Shown: piece by piece, positions 25,057-37,704 of the stretch | How positions within the stretch are numbered: position 1 is the first letter of the stretch | How the letters are laid out: every line of letters begins with the position of its first letter | DNA from: Blattamonas nauphoetae | Lineage: Eukaryota; Preaxostyla; Oxymonadida | Assembly (NCBI GenBank): GCA_033064195.1 | Contig: JARBJD010000090.1 | Coordinates: forward strand, 181,629 to 245,628 | DNA length: 64,000 bases | Direction of reading: 5' to 3' | Translations under genes and position numbers: made by a program | Notes under the pieces: model-generated | The model's input: the letters and a program-made list of their open reading frames with translations, nothing else | Told to the model about the DNA's origin: nothing | Database searches by the model: none

Positions 25057-28000
25057 TCAGGTTTTTTCACCTCCAGTGAGTTTTTCAGAGGATGTTTGCT
25101 TGGGAGCAGACACGAGAGGCAATGGCTTGATGCCAGTCAGTTGTTCGCCCGTTGTTGAGAGCAACAGTGGAAGTGGTTTGATTGAGCGTTGAACCCCTCC
25201 CTCTTGTCCAGGCACGACTCCCTTGACGGAGCCTGTGGTGTTGATGGTGACCGGCGTGAAGTTTGACGGCACAGAGAATATGGTTGGCTTTGGGTTTGCC
25301 TTCGAAGAGGCCGACTGAGCTGGAGGTTGCCCAGTCTTCAACGAGGGTGATGTGGACATCTGTTCCGGAGTCTTCTGGTTCGACTGAGCTGTGCTGTCCG
25401 TCCTCTTGGGCGGAGACTTCTTCGACGGGCTGTCTGGAGGGAGTGGAGTGACAGGCGAAGATGCCTGAGATCCCGCTTTCGGAGTAGGGAGAGGTTGCGT
25501 GACAGGTGATGAAGACTGAGTTCCGACTTTCGGAGTCGATTGAAGTTGTGGGATTGGCGATGCTGTTTGTGTTCCTGTCGACGCGGGGATGATGGGAATC
25601 GTTGTAAGTGCATGTGAAGATGGGGGCGGCGTGATTTGGAGGGGAGTGGACAGTTGAGGAGTGGTGTGAGGGGGTGGGTGAGTGGAAATGTGAGTAGACG
25701 GCTGAGCAGGGATGTGTGTGAATGGAGGGTGAGTGGTTGGGAGGGGTGTTAGAGGCGAAATGGATGTTGGGACCGAATTTGGGATGGGGGCTGTAAGGGC
25801 GGGATGAGGGGATGGGCCTTGGATGCCGAGAAGTGGAGGTGTTTGTGGGGTGGAGTCGACTAGTGGTATTCGTGTTGTCTTGTTGAATGCGAAGTGGGTC
25901 GTTTGCTTCGTCTGTGTCTGTGGGAATTTGATTTCGGAGCCAGAGGCAGGTTGGCCAAGGAGCGAGGGAGAAGACGGAGCTTGGAGGATTCGGAGTTGAG
26001 GCCAAATTTGTTGTGGAGTGGTCTGCTGTGGATAGAGTGGTGCAGTTGGCTGTTGGGCAGCAGACTTGACAGGGAAGGTGTTGATCGAGGGAGAGCTCGC
26101 GAAGGAACTGGGGTTCTGAGGTTGAGATTGAATTGAAGTTGTCTCAGCTGCGTTGATGATTTGTGTTTCATCCCTTTCGGTGATTTCTTTCTCTGCGGCT
26201 GGCTCTTCCGTCTCTCGTGATCGCTTTTTGCGTTTCCTTTCATCTTTCCGTTTGTACGATTGGATGTAAGCGGGCGGGATGGAATAGCGCGGAGAGCGAA
26301 CATCGAATTCATCCAAGTTTTCGTCCATCTGCTCAAACAAGTCTCTGAAGAAAGGATCCAGCGAGAACGACCCACGCAGCGTTGTCTCCTGTGCGAAGAT
26401 CCTTGGTGCCAGCTGTTTGGTCAGAAGCTGATGGACGAGTTGCGGCTGAGAAAAGACGGTTTGTTCTTCAGCAGCCTCAAAGTCGCCCCCAAGCCACGTC
26501 TCGTTGATGTCGAAGTCATCCACATCATCGCCCAGCTCGGCCGCAGACTCGGAGTCGGAGTAGAACGAGAAGAGCGACTCGGCGTCATAGTCCAGCACAA
26601 CCAGGTTGTTCTCGAGGAGGTTTCCCTCCTCTGCAGTCTCCACTGGTGTCCCGTCTTCGTTCCAGACCTGCAGACGCTGAGCCTTCGGAGCACCTGAAGA
26701 AACGCTGAGAGGAGCAACAGTGGGGCGGACTGTGCGGACCTGGTCGCCGACGAGTTGGTTGTTGCCGAAGACAATCCAACGCATCTGCTCAGCAAGCTCG
26801 ATGTACGGAAAGAGGATGTCGTCAGAAGGGTTGGGAAGGAAGTGCTCCGACTCGACAGAGTTGATCGGGACCGTCAGCATCCCCCACAGCGCGTCTCGTT
26901 CGAAGAGGTTGCTGTTGTCGTTCTTCTCACGCAGCTGGTAAACCTTCTTTATGATCCTCCGGTCGCGCGCCTCCTCGTCTTCCTCCTCCTCGTCCTCCCT
27001 CTTCTTCCGGTGTGTCCGCCTCTTCTCCAGCTGTTGCTGCATGTTTTGGTGGATGTGGATTCGGCGCAGTTTTCCATAGTCGTCCCTCACGCAGAACCTC
27101 CCTTTCCCGTCCAGCTCACACTTGATTGGTTCGGGGGCGGACCCAGAGTAGCCGCCGGGGGGGATGGAAGGGACGAGGTAGTATTCCTCGTCGATCACCT
27201 TCAGCCGATAGTGGAAGCGCTTGTACATGCTCATCGTCCTCCCGAAGTTCGGCTGGTCCTCGTCTTTCAAGCCCTTCTCCAACGGTGTGGAGTCTGCAGC
27301 GCCGTCTGCTGTTTCTTTGGCAGAGGGTTCCTCCTTCACAGGATCTGTTTGTGTCGGCTCGGGTTGGATCGCCTGTTCCTGGACGACAGGCGATTGTGCC
27401 GGCTCTGTTCGTTCCGGAGGGATGGCGGTTGGAGTGGCTTCTGGGATTTGCTGAGCGGCTGTTTCAGCAGGAGAGGGACGTGCGATTGGCGACAGCTGCA
27501 CGTTGACAGATGGCGGTGTGGACTGCCCTGATGCGGTCGAGCTGAGAATGGGGGTTTGGGGAATCGATGTGCTGCTCGGCAAAGAAAGAACGGACTCCGG
27601 CATCCGTGGAGAAGGAGCACCAGATGGATGCGGTAATGAGGCTGGAGTCATCACAGTTGGAGTTGGGTTCGGTGATGGTGCGTTCTGCGCAGTGGGAGCA
27701 GCTTGTTCCGATGAAGTCTCAGTCTTGGTTTCCTCTTGCTGCTTTTGGGCCATATCGTTCTTTATTCGTTGGAAACGTGACGCAAGATCAAAGACACGTT
27801 GCTTGTACCCTTGGATCATCCACTGAGCGTCAACTCTTCGGACAGACATCGACATGAGAAAAGCTTGCTCAATTGGGAGTATTGACCGAACCTCCAAATC
27901 TTGTGATGATCCGGGCGGTTGCGGAAGTGATGGGTCTCCGGACTGCGGTTGACCAGCGCCATCCAAGGCGTTTTTGTTGAGGATGATTGAAAGGCTTGAA

Positions 28001-29053
28001 TCAGCACATCTGAGCTGATTGGATGTAAAATGAAGAGGAGCCATGTACCCAAAGTCAAAATGAAATGTAGGATATTTCCTGGCCTCCTTGAGTGCCTGGA
28101 TGTACTCAGGAGTTGGAGGGTCTGGTTGTTGTGGGTATTTGGTGGTATCTGTAACCATCATAAATGGGACGAGTTCAGAAGGACGACCATTGATCCTGCT
28201 TTTCGAATTGCGAAAAGATTCCTTAAACCGTTTGAGGACTTCTTCGGCGGCGGTGTGCTGGAGATAGTTTGAAAGAGAAGGAGGGCGATCGGTCGGAGGT
28301 GACTCCTCCAACTTCCCAAAAAGTTTCGTTTCCCTCCGTTGAACATTTACCATGAGAGAACTACGCCTAATAAACCTGAAAGATGGCATACTTCAGAACA
28401 CGTTTTGGATCACGGATGAATAATTGGAGGGGAAAAGAATTTGGGAAGATAGTTGGGAGATCTGAACTGGCAAAGTGAAATTGTTCTGGAAAATGACTTA
28501 GCAGGGAGATTTTCTGCTTCTGAAGGACATCGTTCAGATGGTCGACAGGAACAAACTCCAGAAATGTCCATTCATCATCATCATCTGATAATCGATTCAA
28601 GCTGATATAATATACACACCACGTCGTAGTAGAAAGTACATAACCTTCGAAGTTGGTTGATAGACGAGAGATGTGTTGAAGAGGATGTGTGTTGGCACAT
28701 CTTGGCCATCAGGAACGTACATTTGGAGGAAGTGATGTGAATAGGCAAGTTTAAGTTGTGTATCAATAAATTGCCGGATTAACTGAGAGAAACAACAGAG
28801 AGAAAGAGTTTAAATCGATGCGATGATAAATGTGGAGAAACGGGAACAATTAGAGAAATAAATCGCTATATGAAATCAACATTGATCATACATCGTATTC
28901 ACAGCCAGGATGAATAGATTGTCCACCAGTGTTAAAGATATCTATGCTTGGTCCGATGATGGCTTGAATTTGGCTCAGTTGGAGAGATTTCCATTTTAAT
29001 TGTGGGAAAAATGGACAGGGTTTCCAGTGTAGTGTAGTTGGCTCTTCGGTCAT
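25057..29053 (-). CDS. Large unrecognised protein with Pro/Ser/Thr-rich C-terminus
   Basis: Minus-strand exons 29053-28892, 28782-28620, 28584-28392 and 28360-25057 give about 1273 residues. Introns are 109, 35 and 31 bases; the last could be 25 if the acceptor TTATTAG is used instead. The N-terminal 170 residues look globular (LHWKPCPFFPQLKWKSLQL, ILFNTSLVYQPTSKVMYFLL, DDDDEWTFLEFVPVDHLN). The middle has a basic stretch KRRTHRKKREDEEEEDEE, then FERDALWGMLTVPINSV, an acidic run ELGDDVDDFDINE and a nuclear-localisation-like RKDERKRKKRSRE. The last 350 residues are low-complexity T/P/S/Q. This layout suggests a nuclear scaffold or transcription-related factor, but I recognise no family and assign no function. 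The gene converges on the cytochrome b5 gene, 146 bases apart. Confidence 0.65.
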
Positions 29054-29833
29054 GGTTGTAATGTCCGCAATATTCTTCACGACTCGAGGCAACCATAATA
29101 TCATTATCTCAAATGCATTTCAAACCATATCTAAAATAAATCCTGATATTCGTGAGAATATCTCAATGAAATGATATAGACGGTATCTACAGTTCTCAAT
29201 TCGTCAAGAAGATGGATTTGGTCAGTTCTCTTGCGAACGGAGTGTTTCCAAGGAATTTAACAAAGATAATGTCACGACATTATCAACTGTCTGTTTCATG
29301 AGTAGAAAGCGGCGGATTCACGATGCAATGTTGGAATGAGACAGAATTGTCACTGTCGGTAATTGCGAGGGAAAATGAAGTGGATTCAAGATTTTGAGCA
29401 ATTAACATCATCCTGCGAAAGAAGTGAGAGAGTATTGGTCAAACAATTCCATTGATAGTGATTGAGTGTCTGCATGTATTGGGATGATGTACGATCTCTT
29501 GAGATGAAAAGTGAAAAGTAATTAAGGAAATAAATGTCACTTCTTCCTGAGATTCAACTTTAAAAAAAGATATCTCGGGATTTTCTAAGGATATTTCTGA
29601 GATTTTGGATGATTTCTATGAGTTGAGAGAGGAGAATAAAAAGGCAACTGTTTTGTTTTGGATTTGAAGGGTATTCAGTACAATTGACATTACTCGAGGA
29701 GTCTGAAGGAGATGTGGTTTTATGATTGGCGTAGGAAGAGACATCAGAAGAAGGTCACAAAAGACCCTTCATTTTTTTCTCCTCCAGTTCGTTCTTAAAT
29801 CGTCTCTTCTGTTCTAAAAAGTTTTGTGCATGC
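29054..29833. other. 780-base divergent intergenic region
   Basis: Separates two divergent large genes. A+T-rich, no credible reading frame, no repeat recognised. It must contain both promoters. Confidence 0.4.
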
Positions 29834-32800
29834 ATGACTCTTAATGATTCAAAAGCACTTAGAGATATTTTCCCTTCACTTTCAAATGATACGACAGATG
29901 CAACTTGTCTCGCTCATAATCACACTACTAAGATGAACTATGCATTACTTAAAGTTGAACTTGTTCATATTGAACTCTCTGTGTGCGAATCACTCATTTT
30001 TTTCATTCTTATAGTCCTCCTGCTCATCTCAAGTCTTCATCCAACTAAATCAAGGGTTTCCGACACACAAACTCATGAAAACTGAAATATGTCGTGATTC
30101 CGATGTTCCACACTATCGTCGGAATACTTTTGATTTCGGTATGATGAATTTACTATCATCGTTTCAGTTATTTCTCCAAAAACAAAGACAATGAACCCTT
30201 TTCTCAGCATCGCAATAGACAGCGTCAAAAAGAAAATCCAACTTGGACAGAAACAGGTTGCTATTGTTGCAAACGCCACTGAACCTCCAAAACAACAAGA
30301 AGATGACCACACGATTGTACGACAAAGAATATCGATGTGTCGACTCGGAATTGGCACTGTCCTCGATGAAATATCGAAATTTTCTGTTTCATTTGTGATT
30401 CCAGGTTCTCTGGAACAGCGATTTCGGGGAAAAAATCTACCCCGCATTGTGGATTTCTGGAAATTCGGGGGAGTGAAGGAAATCCAGAGCTACGGAGAGT
30501 GTTTGGAGAAGGCCATGGTCCGCGACGGACTCCTCAACAAGCGCCAGAAGAATGCTGGCTCGGACAATGCGTCTCAGATCTCTTCCCCGTCCGTCCGAAG
30601 CGACCAAATGTCTGACGTCGGCCTCACAGTGCCCGACCACCAGGCCCGCAAGTCTTTCTACACGCGGATCGAATACCGCACGAGCATCCCTCCTGTCTCC
30701 GCCCCCGACACTCCATCTCCACTCCGATTTGGCGAGAAGCTCCTCAGCTTGGAGGGATACCAGCAGAGCAACCTGACCAAGACCACCCATCTCAGCCACT
30801 GGGTGGGGACCAGCGCCGTCACAGCCGTCATCGTGGTCCGCCTGTCTGTCCTCCCGTTGGCGCTGTCACTCTGCTCGATTCCTCTCCAAACACGCTTCAT
30901 CGAGACTGTCCCATCCAAGTTTGCCTCATCTGATCCAAAATTTAAATTGGACGGGACGTTCGACTACCTCGCACAGTCCACCCTCCAACAGCTCCTGCCT
31001 GGCATCCTCCGCCCAGACACTCCCCCTTTGCCCACCCCCCAACCTGTAGCGATCCCAAAAGAACCTTCTCTGCCGCCGCAGAGTGTTGTGGAAGGCGGAG
31101 AAGCTCCAGTTCAACTCGACGGAGAGCAGCCCCCACAGCAACAAGTCGAGGAGAGTGTCGTCAGACAACTTGTCACTGTCCCGCGTATCCCGCGTCCGGT
31201 CCTGATCCGCCTGACGCTGTTTTGGGCCGAGGCAAAGACAACCAAAGATGATTTGGAGCACGTGGATGATCCGCAAAAACAAGGACAGCGTGTGCCAACG
31301 AACATGGAATCGCTTCCTTCGCACACGTTTGTCATCATCCGCTCGACAGACCCGAAGGGCGATGTTACGATGTCTGAAGATGCTGTGTTTGAGACAGTCT
31401 CCACAAAGCAGAAGGGAGTAGAATTCACCGAACTGCACGACAGAGGGTGTGTTCTCTCAGCACATCATTCTTTATGCTCTCTCTTCTCAGATTCTTCTAC
31501 CAGACATTCTCCGTCACGACGGACATTCGATGCCCGCTCGTCATCGCCCTCTGCCGACGCCAGGTCCAGACAGAGTCGAATCCATGGGAGGAGAAAAAGA
31601 AAACAGTGCTGATGTCGTTCTGCTTGTCACTCCTCGACTTCCACCACATCTCTCCCACTCCTCGCTTTCTGCGAGTTATCGACCCTGACACGGGATACGC
31701 CCTCTCTTTCTCTATCTCCCTGCAATCCCAGCAGCGAATTCGGCAGCATTTTGCCACAGATGTCGTGTCAACGTCGTGCAACGTGGTTGTCCCCGCTCTC
31801 TTCGAAGAGGCCCTCCCCTTCCCGCCTGTCATTGTCTGCCGGTTCGTCCAGGACTGGAAGCGAAACTGGGGTTCGATGTGCGAGCACTTGTACCGTGGCG
31901 AGAGCGAGCCCCAGTTCTACGAGGAAGGGTACCCAGCCAGCCTCCTCCCGTTCGACGACGTGATCATCTCCGATAAGCAGCAGGCCAAGGTGAAGATTGG
32001 GAAGAAGCAGCGAAAAAAGATTCGGATGGCACTGGCTCAGGAAGACAACGACAACTCGTCAGAGATCGAAGAGCTCGCCGCGCTGTACGACTTCAACCCA
32101 GCTTCTCTGCCGCCGCTTTCCACTTTTGACTTCTGCTCACCGACTGATATCCAGTTTGGGCAGATCAACAACAGGAACATACACCGCAGGTTCAGCAGTG
32201 AAGAAGGAGGCAACTCACTCCCTCCTCCGCCAGTCCTTCTTCTAGCCTATTCTCTGACACTCCCAGAGCCGAACACGGAGAAGGAGAAGAGAGGGGACAT
32301 TGTCGGGGTCGACATCATCTCCCATCCTGTCTGGAGCAGACTCTTCCAATCATTCATTCCTGTCCTCTTCGCAAAGGCTGAAGATGCCGGACTTGTGCTG
32401 GAATTCTACGCTCCACTCATTCGTCATGAAACGCGATTCTCTGTCAAAGAGAGGGAGAAGATGGGGCTCCGTGGGACTCTGAAGAAGAGACAGAAAGCAA
32501 CCAGCGCACACCACTCTCACACCTTCCTCACTCTTCGAGCCATCTCTTGCCTCCCTGTTGGGAATTCGTTCAACCGCGAGTACATCTTTTGGCGAAAACA
32601 GAAGACGGTCCAACCATTCCGAATTTCAAATCCGTACCTCCCTCTCACAACTGGTGATTCCAACATCTTCCCCTCTATTCGAGTGGACTGTATCCTCTTC
32701 CGGATCTCTTCTGACGTCACCAAAGACGAGCTGGATGCGTACAAGGAGAATCTCCAAAAGAAAGTCGTCTCCGTCCGCCCGTACGTGTTTGACGTAGACC

Positions 32801-33978
32801 AGTTTGGGAAAAGGGGTCTCTGGCAGGACGAGAAGGGTGACGTGGAGAAACCGGAAGGAGCAGATGAGATCACCGATCTGTACTTGGAAAGGAGAGACTT
32901 AATCACAGAAGGGCAGAGTGAGAACACCACAAATCTCTCCAACCTCAAAGGCGTGGACGAGACCGAGTTTGAGGGTGCAGTGAGCATGTTTACGGAAGAG
33001 GAGAAGAAGCAACTGGAAGATTTGGTTGAGAAAGAAGAGCAGGACGAGGCACGGCGAACGAAGACAGTTGCTGCTGCAGCAAAGCGTCTCGACCGAATCA
33101 ACGAACAGGAGCAAATGGAGAAAGAGCGAAGAAATGCAGAGCAACAACTCCGGAACGATGGGGAGGACCTTGAGCAGCTTCAACGAGCCATGGAAGATGA
33201 AGCTCTCCAACAGGATGCATTCCTCCGATTGGGGAAGTCGAGTGTGCGAGAACAGCAAAAGGAAGCTCTGATGGCAATGACGAACGAGGAGCGGGCAGAG
33301 TTTGAGAGAAAGAAAAAGGAAGACGAGGACTTCTTGCGTCAGCTGGAGGAAGAGCATGGCGAGGCCGAGCGACTCAAAAAAGAAGAAGAACTTCGACGGA
33401 AGGCCAAACACGACGAGTTCAAGAACAAACTCTTGCGCCGATCTAACCTCGAGAGGATGCGTCGGAAGAAGCAGAACGAGCAGATGAAAGAGTTGTATCT
33501 TCAGAAAAAGGCGGAAATGCAACAACAAAACCAGAATCAGAATTTCGGGATTGACGACGAGGCCCAGGAGACACTGATCGACGAAAAACTCCTTCATCAG
33601 ATCGAAGAAGCAGAACAGCAACAGAAACTCCGAGAAAACGAGGACCGACAACGAAGGAAGGATCGGCTCAACAAAAGGTTTGCACTGGAAGGGATTCAGG
33701 AAGCACCGGATGAGGACGAGATGGAAGACCTCCTCGACGACGAGTTCGACGAGGCTGAAGAAGCCACCTTCATGACTGGCGCCGAGCGGAGAGAAAAGGA
33801 GAGGCAGCTGCTTGTGCAAGAAGAAGAGAAGGAAAGACAGATCTCAGCTGTCCGAATGTCCATCTCCATCGGACAGAAAATGCGAGAGATGGAAGCCGAA
33901 CTCGAACGAAGGAGGGAGGAGATGGAGCTGTTGCGGGAGCAAGTCTCACAAAAAAGAGCAAAAAAGGCAAGTCAGTGA
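29834..33978 (+). CDS. Large protein with C-terminal coiled coil, function unknown
   Basis: Exons 29834-29980, 30015-30138, 30168-31446 and 31491-33978 (introns 34, 29 and 44 bases) keep a single frame of 1345 residues, starting MTLNDSKALRDIF. The first two thirds alternate beta-rich, globular-looking blocks (VLIRLTLFWAE, SHTFVIIRSTDPKGD, PPVIVCRFVQDWKRNWGSM, IRVDCILFRISSDVT, VRPYVFDVDQFGKRGLW) with disordered spacers. From about residue 1010 it becomes a continuous E/K/Q/R-rich coiled coil of over 300 residues, ending KRAKKASQ. Repeated beta blocks followed by a coiled coil resemble C2-type scaffold proteins, but no C2 or B9 signature can be proven by eye. It converges on the ubiquitin protease gene, 168 bases apart. 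Confidence 0.68.
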
Positions 33979-34146
33979 AGCGTCTCAGCTCTTCATTTGG
34001 TTCCTCTTCATTAGTCTCTTCATTTGTCTCTCCATTGTGTTCTTCATGATCTCTCTTCCTGTTCAGCACTGGAGGGTGTTACGTCTTTCTTTCACTTTTT
34101 GCTTGCACTTTGCCATGAAAGCCATTGATTGTTTTGGGGAATCTGA

Positions 34147-37100
34147 TCAGAGTGAGTCTTGATGAACATAAAATAGGAGGTAGCAGTTCTTCTGAACTTC
34201 AGGCTTCGCCAGTACCTCGTCACGATTCATCTGGACGAATGACAAAAAGGCATGCATACCGTCTGTGTCCTTGCGTCGTTGCAGTGGATCCACTGATGAG
34301 AGTTGGGCAGCTGAGAGTACGCTTCGTAATGGCCGTGCGAGACAGAGTCGCCTGGAGACTGAAGAAGAAGAGAGACAAACCTTTGTGGACGATGAGGCTG
34401 CGGAGATAATACTTGTGCTTTGCTTCCTCGACACCGAATGCCAGTTGTTTGCTTGTGATCACGAAACGCTCAAATTGGACCTGGTCTGGTTCTCGAGGAG
34501 AACCATCGCCGGAGGACTGTGGCTCATCAAGCAGTGAGATGGGTGGGGGCGACGAGTGTGGCGAAGGATGGCTTCTTTGTAAGTCGAAGAGAGATTGAGA
34601 GAGATCCTCGTCTTCTTCGTCTGGGAGACTCATCTTGCTGGTCCCACCGGAACCGCCCTGCAGTTTATTGTTCAGTTTTCTTATTCTTTCATTCACCTTC
34701 ATCGAGAATGCGAGTGGCGGTGAATCATCCTGCGATTGTTCTGCGACCCGAGGTGGAGTCAGCTGGGTTGACGATTCTCGTTTCTGCTTGTGAATGGGCA
34801 GCAGATCGTTATTTTTCGGGGTGACCTCTTGATTGTCCTCCCGTGTGGTTCGTGACAAGTAATTCTGTTGTCGGTGAAAAGTATGTGGATGGTTGGCATG
34901 GATGTGTCGATTCTGACTGCCGTAGTGGAGGGCATGCTCTGCGCGGGGGTCATGAGCACGCCAGTTTCTGAGGGAGGGACTGCTGTCAGTGTAGAAAGTA
35001 TCGATGTCTGCTCGGCTGGCTTTGATCAATTCATGATTCCAGTTGGATGTGTTGGCTTCTTCATCATCTATGAACTCCTCCAGATCGTGATCGTTCGTGA
35101 TTCTGATCGAAGAGGGGCTCTTCGTGCGGAACAGCGGGCTGTCTGGCGATTTCGTTTCCCAATCCGCACCATACGTGCTGTAGATTTCTTTCCGGGCTGC
35201 CCATTCTGGGATCGGTGCGTTTCCCTCGCGAAATGGAGACTTTCCTCGGAGATACTTGAGAAATTCGGTATCTCTTTGTGGATTCATCCCAAAGTAGTGG
35301 TGGTCTTCTTTGAAGGCCATGAAATGCTCTCCAAAAAGGGTGATAATCTCGTTGTTCGCTTCGATGTCTGCCTGTCCGACTGCGGCTTCAAATGCTCGCT
35401 CAAGGGCAGCCTGCTCTGCGTCTTCTTTTTGGAGTTTCTCAATCAAGATGCGTGTTTGCGTGTCTGGTGAGGTTGACTGCCCCTTCACTCGAGGGCAAGA
35501 CGAGAAACCCAGAGCGTGCGTGTATTGTACGAGCTGTCCTAGCGAGAGTGTGAGGATGGGCTCGTCTGTCGCCACCTCGCCGTTAAGTGAGAGGGTGGGG
35601 AGGACGTCGGTTGTGTGTGTCCGCAGAAAGTCTTGGCCCAAATCACGCAGCGTTCTGAAATCCGAATGCCGCTCCGACAGACCGCGCTTCCACGCTGTGG
35701 ATAAGAGTCCGGGGAGTTGGGGGAGAGACAACGAGGCAGTGGGGGTGAGTGTGCTGGGTCTGGCGTATGGAGAGAAGTTGAGCTCCGACGGAATCACAAC
35801 TGGGATCATGATCTTCTTCGTCCTGTCATCCTCAAACTTAAATCGGTTGACACTGAGAACGATGACACGAGGAAGGACAGCGAGACTCGTCGACGAGACA
35901 CCCTTCATGTACGAGCACCTTTCACATTTGAACTCTGCTTGGGACGGGCGGAACGAGTCACTCAAGAGAGACTCCAGCTGAACTGGGGGGAGGTCGCTCT
36001 CCGAACGGAAGAGTGTCTGTGAAAGCGAGAGAGGCAGTGGTTCCGGAGAAGATGTCGGCGATGGAGGACTCGAAATCAGCTGTGTCTCGGTGACATCGGA
36101 GATCAGGTCACCAACGAGGGGCTTTTCGCTTGGAAGCGGCTTGTCGTCGTCCTTGAAATGGATGTTTATGACTCTGCTGATGTCCGAGCGGGTGAGGATG
36201 TGTCCACAGTGTCCGCATTGGTGTTCTCGCACGATGACTCCATTGAAAGTCTGTTGGACGGGATTGAGAAGCTCGAACGTGCGAGTGGGACGAAATGGTC
36301 GGAAGGTGGGTGAGGGGCTTTCAGAATCAAAACAGAGAAGGTGATCGGATTGGATGGCACGCTGTACAGAAAACGGATACGTACGAATGGCGAGATCTGA
36401 ACGGTGCTCGTTCTTCAGGAACTTTGGGGAGAAATATTTTAGGAATCGGGAAGTTGTTTCCGTGTTCGACCCCCAAGTCAGTTGGCGAGATAGAAGAGGA
36501 GGCGTTGTTGATTCTGAGCTCTCCGCTTCGGTGATGTGAGAGATGAACGCAGCTTCGATGAGGTCACGTGCCCTTTCGACGTACGAGTTGTACGTCTCGC
36601 TGGTTAAGAAGCAGCGGAGTTCTTCGTCGATCTGCGAGAGGAGGAAGGTGAACAGCTCCTCTGCATCAGACATTCGTCCAAGAGTGAACACACCCTTGGA
36701 AAGCCGCGAAACAACCTCAAACAATGGCGACGGATTGACAGAATGCGGGTGGGGGTGGGCGAGACAGAAGAGGGCACAAGTTAGTTGGTACGTCACGGAG
36801 AATTGAGTTGTGAAGAATGTTTCTGACAAATTGTGAGCGAATTCCGCCTCACTTTTGCCATCAGAGAGAGCTGAATGATGTGTTGTCTGAGGTGGAAGAA
36901 AGGACAGGTCCTGTCTGAGTGTGAAAAGTTCTTTCCAGAGTGATTTCGATAATAGGATCGAAGTAAATGGTGGCAGATTTGACAAAATGGTGAGTAATGA
37001 TGAAAGATAGCAAGTATTTCCGATATTCTCCACTCCATCAGTTCGAAATGCTGGTGTTGGATGGTGTGGAGAATCCGGCTGCGCCTGATGAATATTCATG

Positions 37101-37576
37101 CTTCTGTGATGTTGTGAGTGACTTCGATCATTTTTTCTGCAATTATCGAATAATAAATCGAATTCCTTGTCGTAGGAATCGTCATCAATCCGTGGTGTGT
37201 CAAGATCTGTGATGTGAAAAGTGTTCGTTCTCGAGATGTTTTTTCCAATATTATGAATCCTATTACTTTGAATCTGTGATGAGATGGGAGATACGCCTGA
37301 TGGAGATCCGATTATCGTTTGTCTTGTTCTGTGAGGTGTTGATTCTGCTTCATCTCTCATTCTCGCGAAATCTTCCACAGAATCAAAAGAGAAACCAGAA
37401 GTAGTTGGTCTTTCAGTTACTTGAGAGGATGTGTTCCTTTGTTGTGAGATTTCGGCCAGATATTCCGCTTTAGTCGAGGATGTCTTTTGAGTTGTGAAAG
37501 AATAGGGAGAAAGAATGGAAAATGAAGACTTGAAAAGAAAAAAAACCACTGGCACCCCATTTTTGTCAGGAAGCAT
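34147..37576 (-). CDS. Ubiquitin-specific protease (USP/UCH family, C19)
   Basis: Exons 37576-34381, 34351-34260 and 34230-34147 give 1123 residues; both introns are exactly 29 bases. The Cys box GVENIGNTCYLSSLLTIL puts the nucleophile at about C189. A zinc finger is suggested by CGHCGH and, later, CERC. The His box appears only after splicing: LIVHKGDSVSHGHYEAYS (His near 1075), followed by WIHCNDAR and a typical end YLLFYVHQDSL. These enzymes cleave ubiquitin from proteins; the substrate is unknown. A 300-residue insert between the zinc finger and the His box makes it longer than the minimal domain. If the first 29-base intron is retained, the frame stays open to 34220 but the His box is lost. 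The first 30 residues may include an unspliced intron, so the start is provisional. Confidence 0.88.
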
Positions 37577-37704
37577 TCAAATTTGCAGGAAATGGAGCCG
37601 AATCGATGACGTGATAAAGTTATGATGGGATTTTTGATTTGAGCTTTTTCTGTCAGAGAGACATTTTTTACAAACTTCATCAATCTCTTTACTTCGAACA
37701 GTGA
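37577..37704. promoter_or_regulatory. Divergent promoter region between protease and LRR genes
   Basis: Only 128 bases separate the two ATG codons, so both promoters and leaders are packed here or overlap coding sequence. No motif could be assigned. An alternative upstream minus-strand ATG at 37725 would overlap the start of the LRR gene. Confidence 0.4.
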
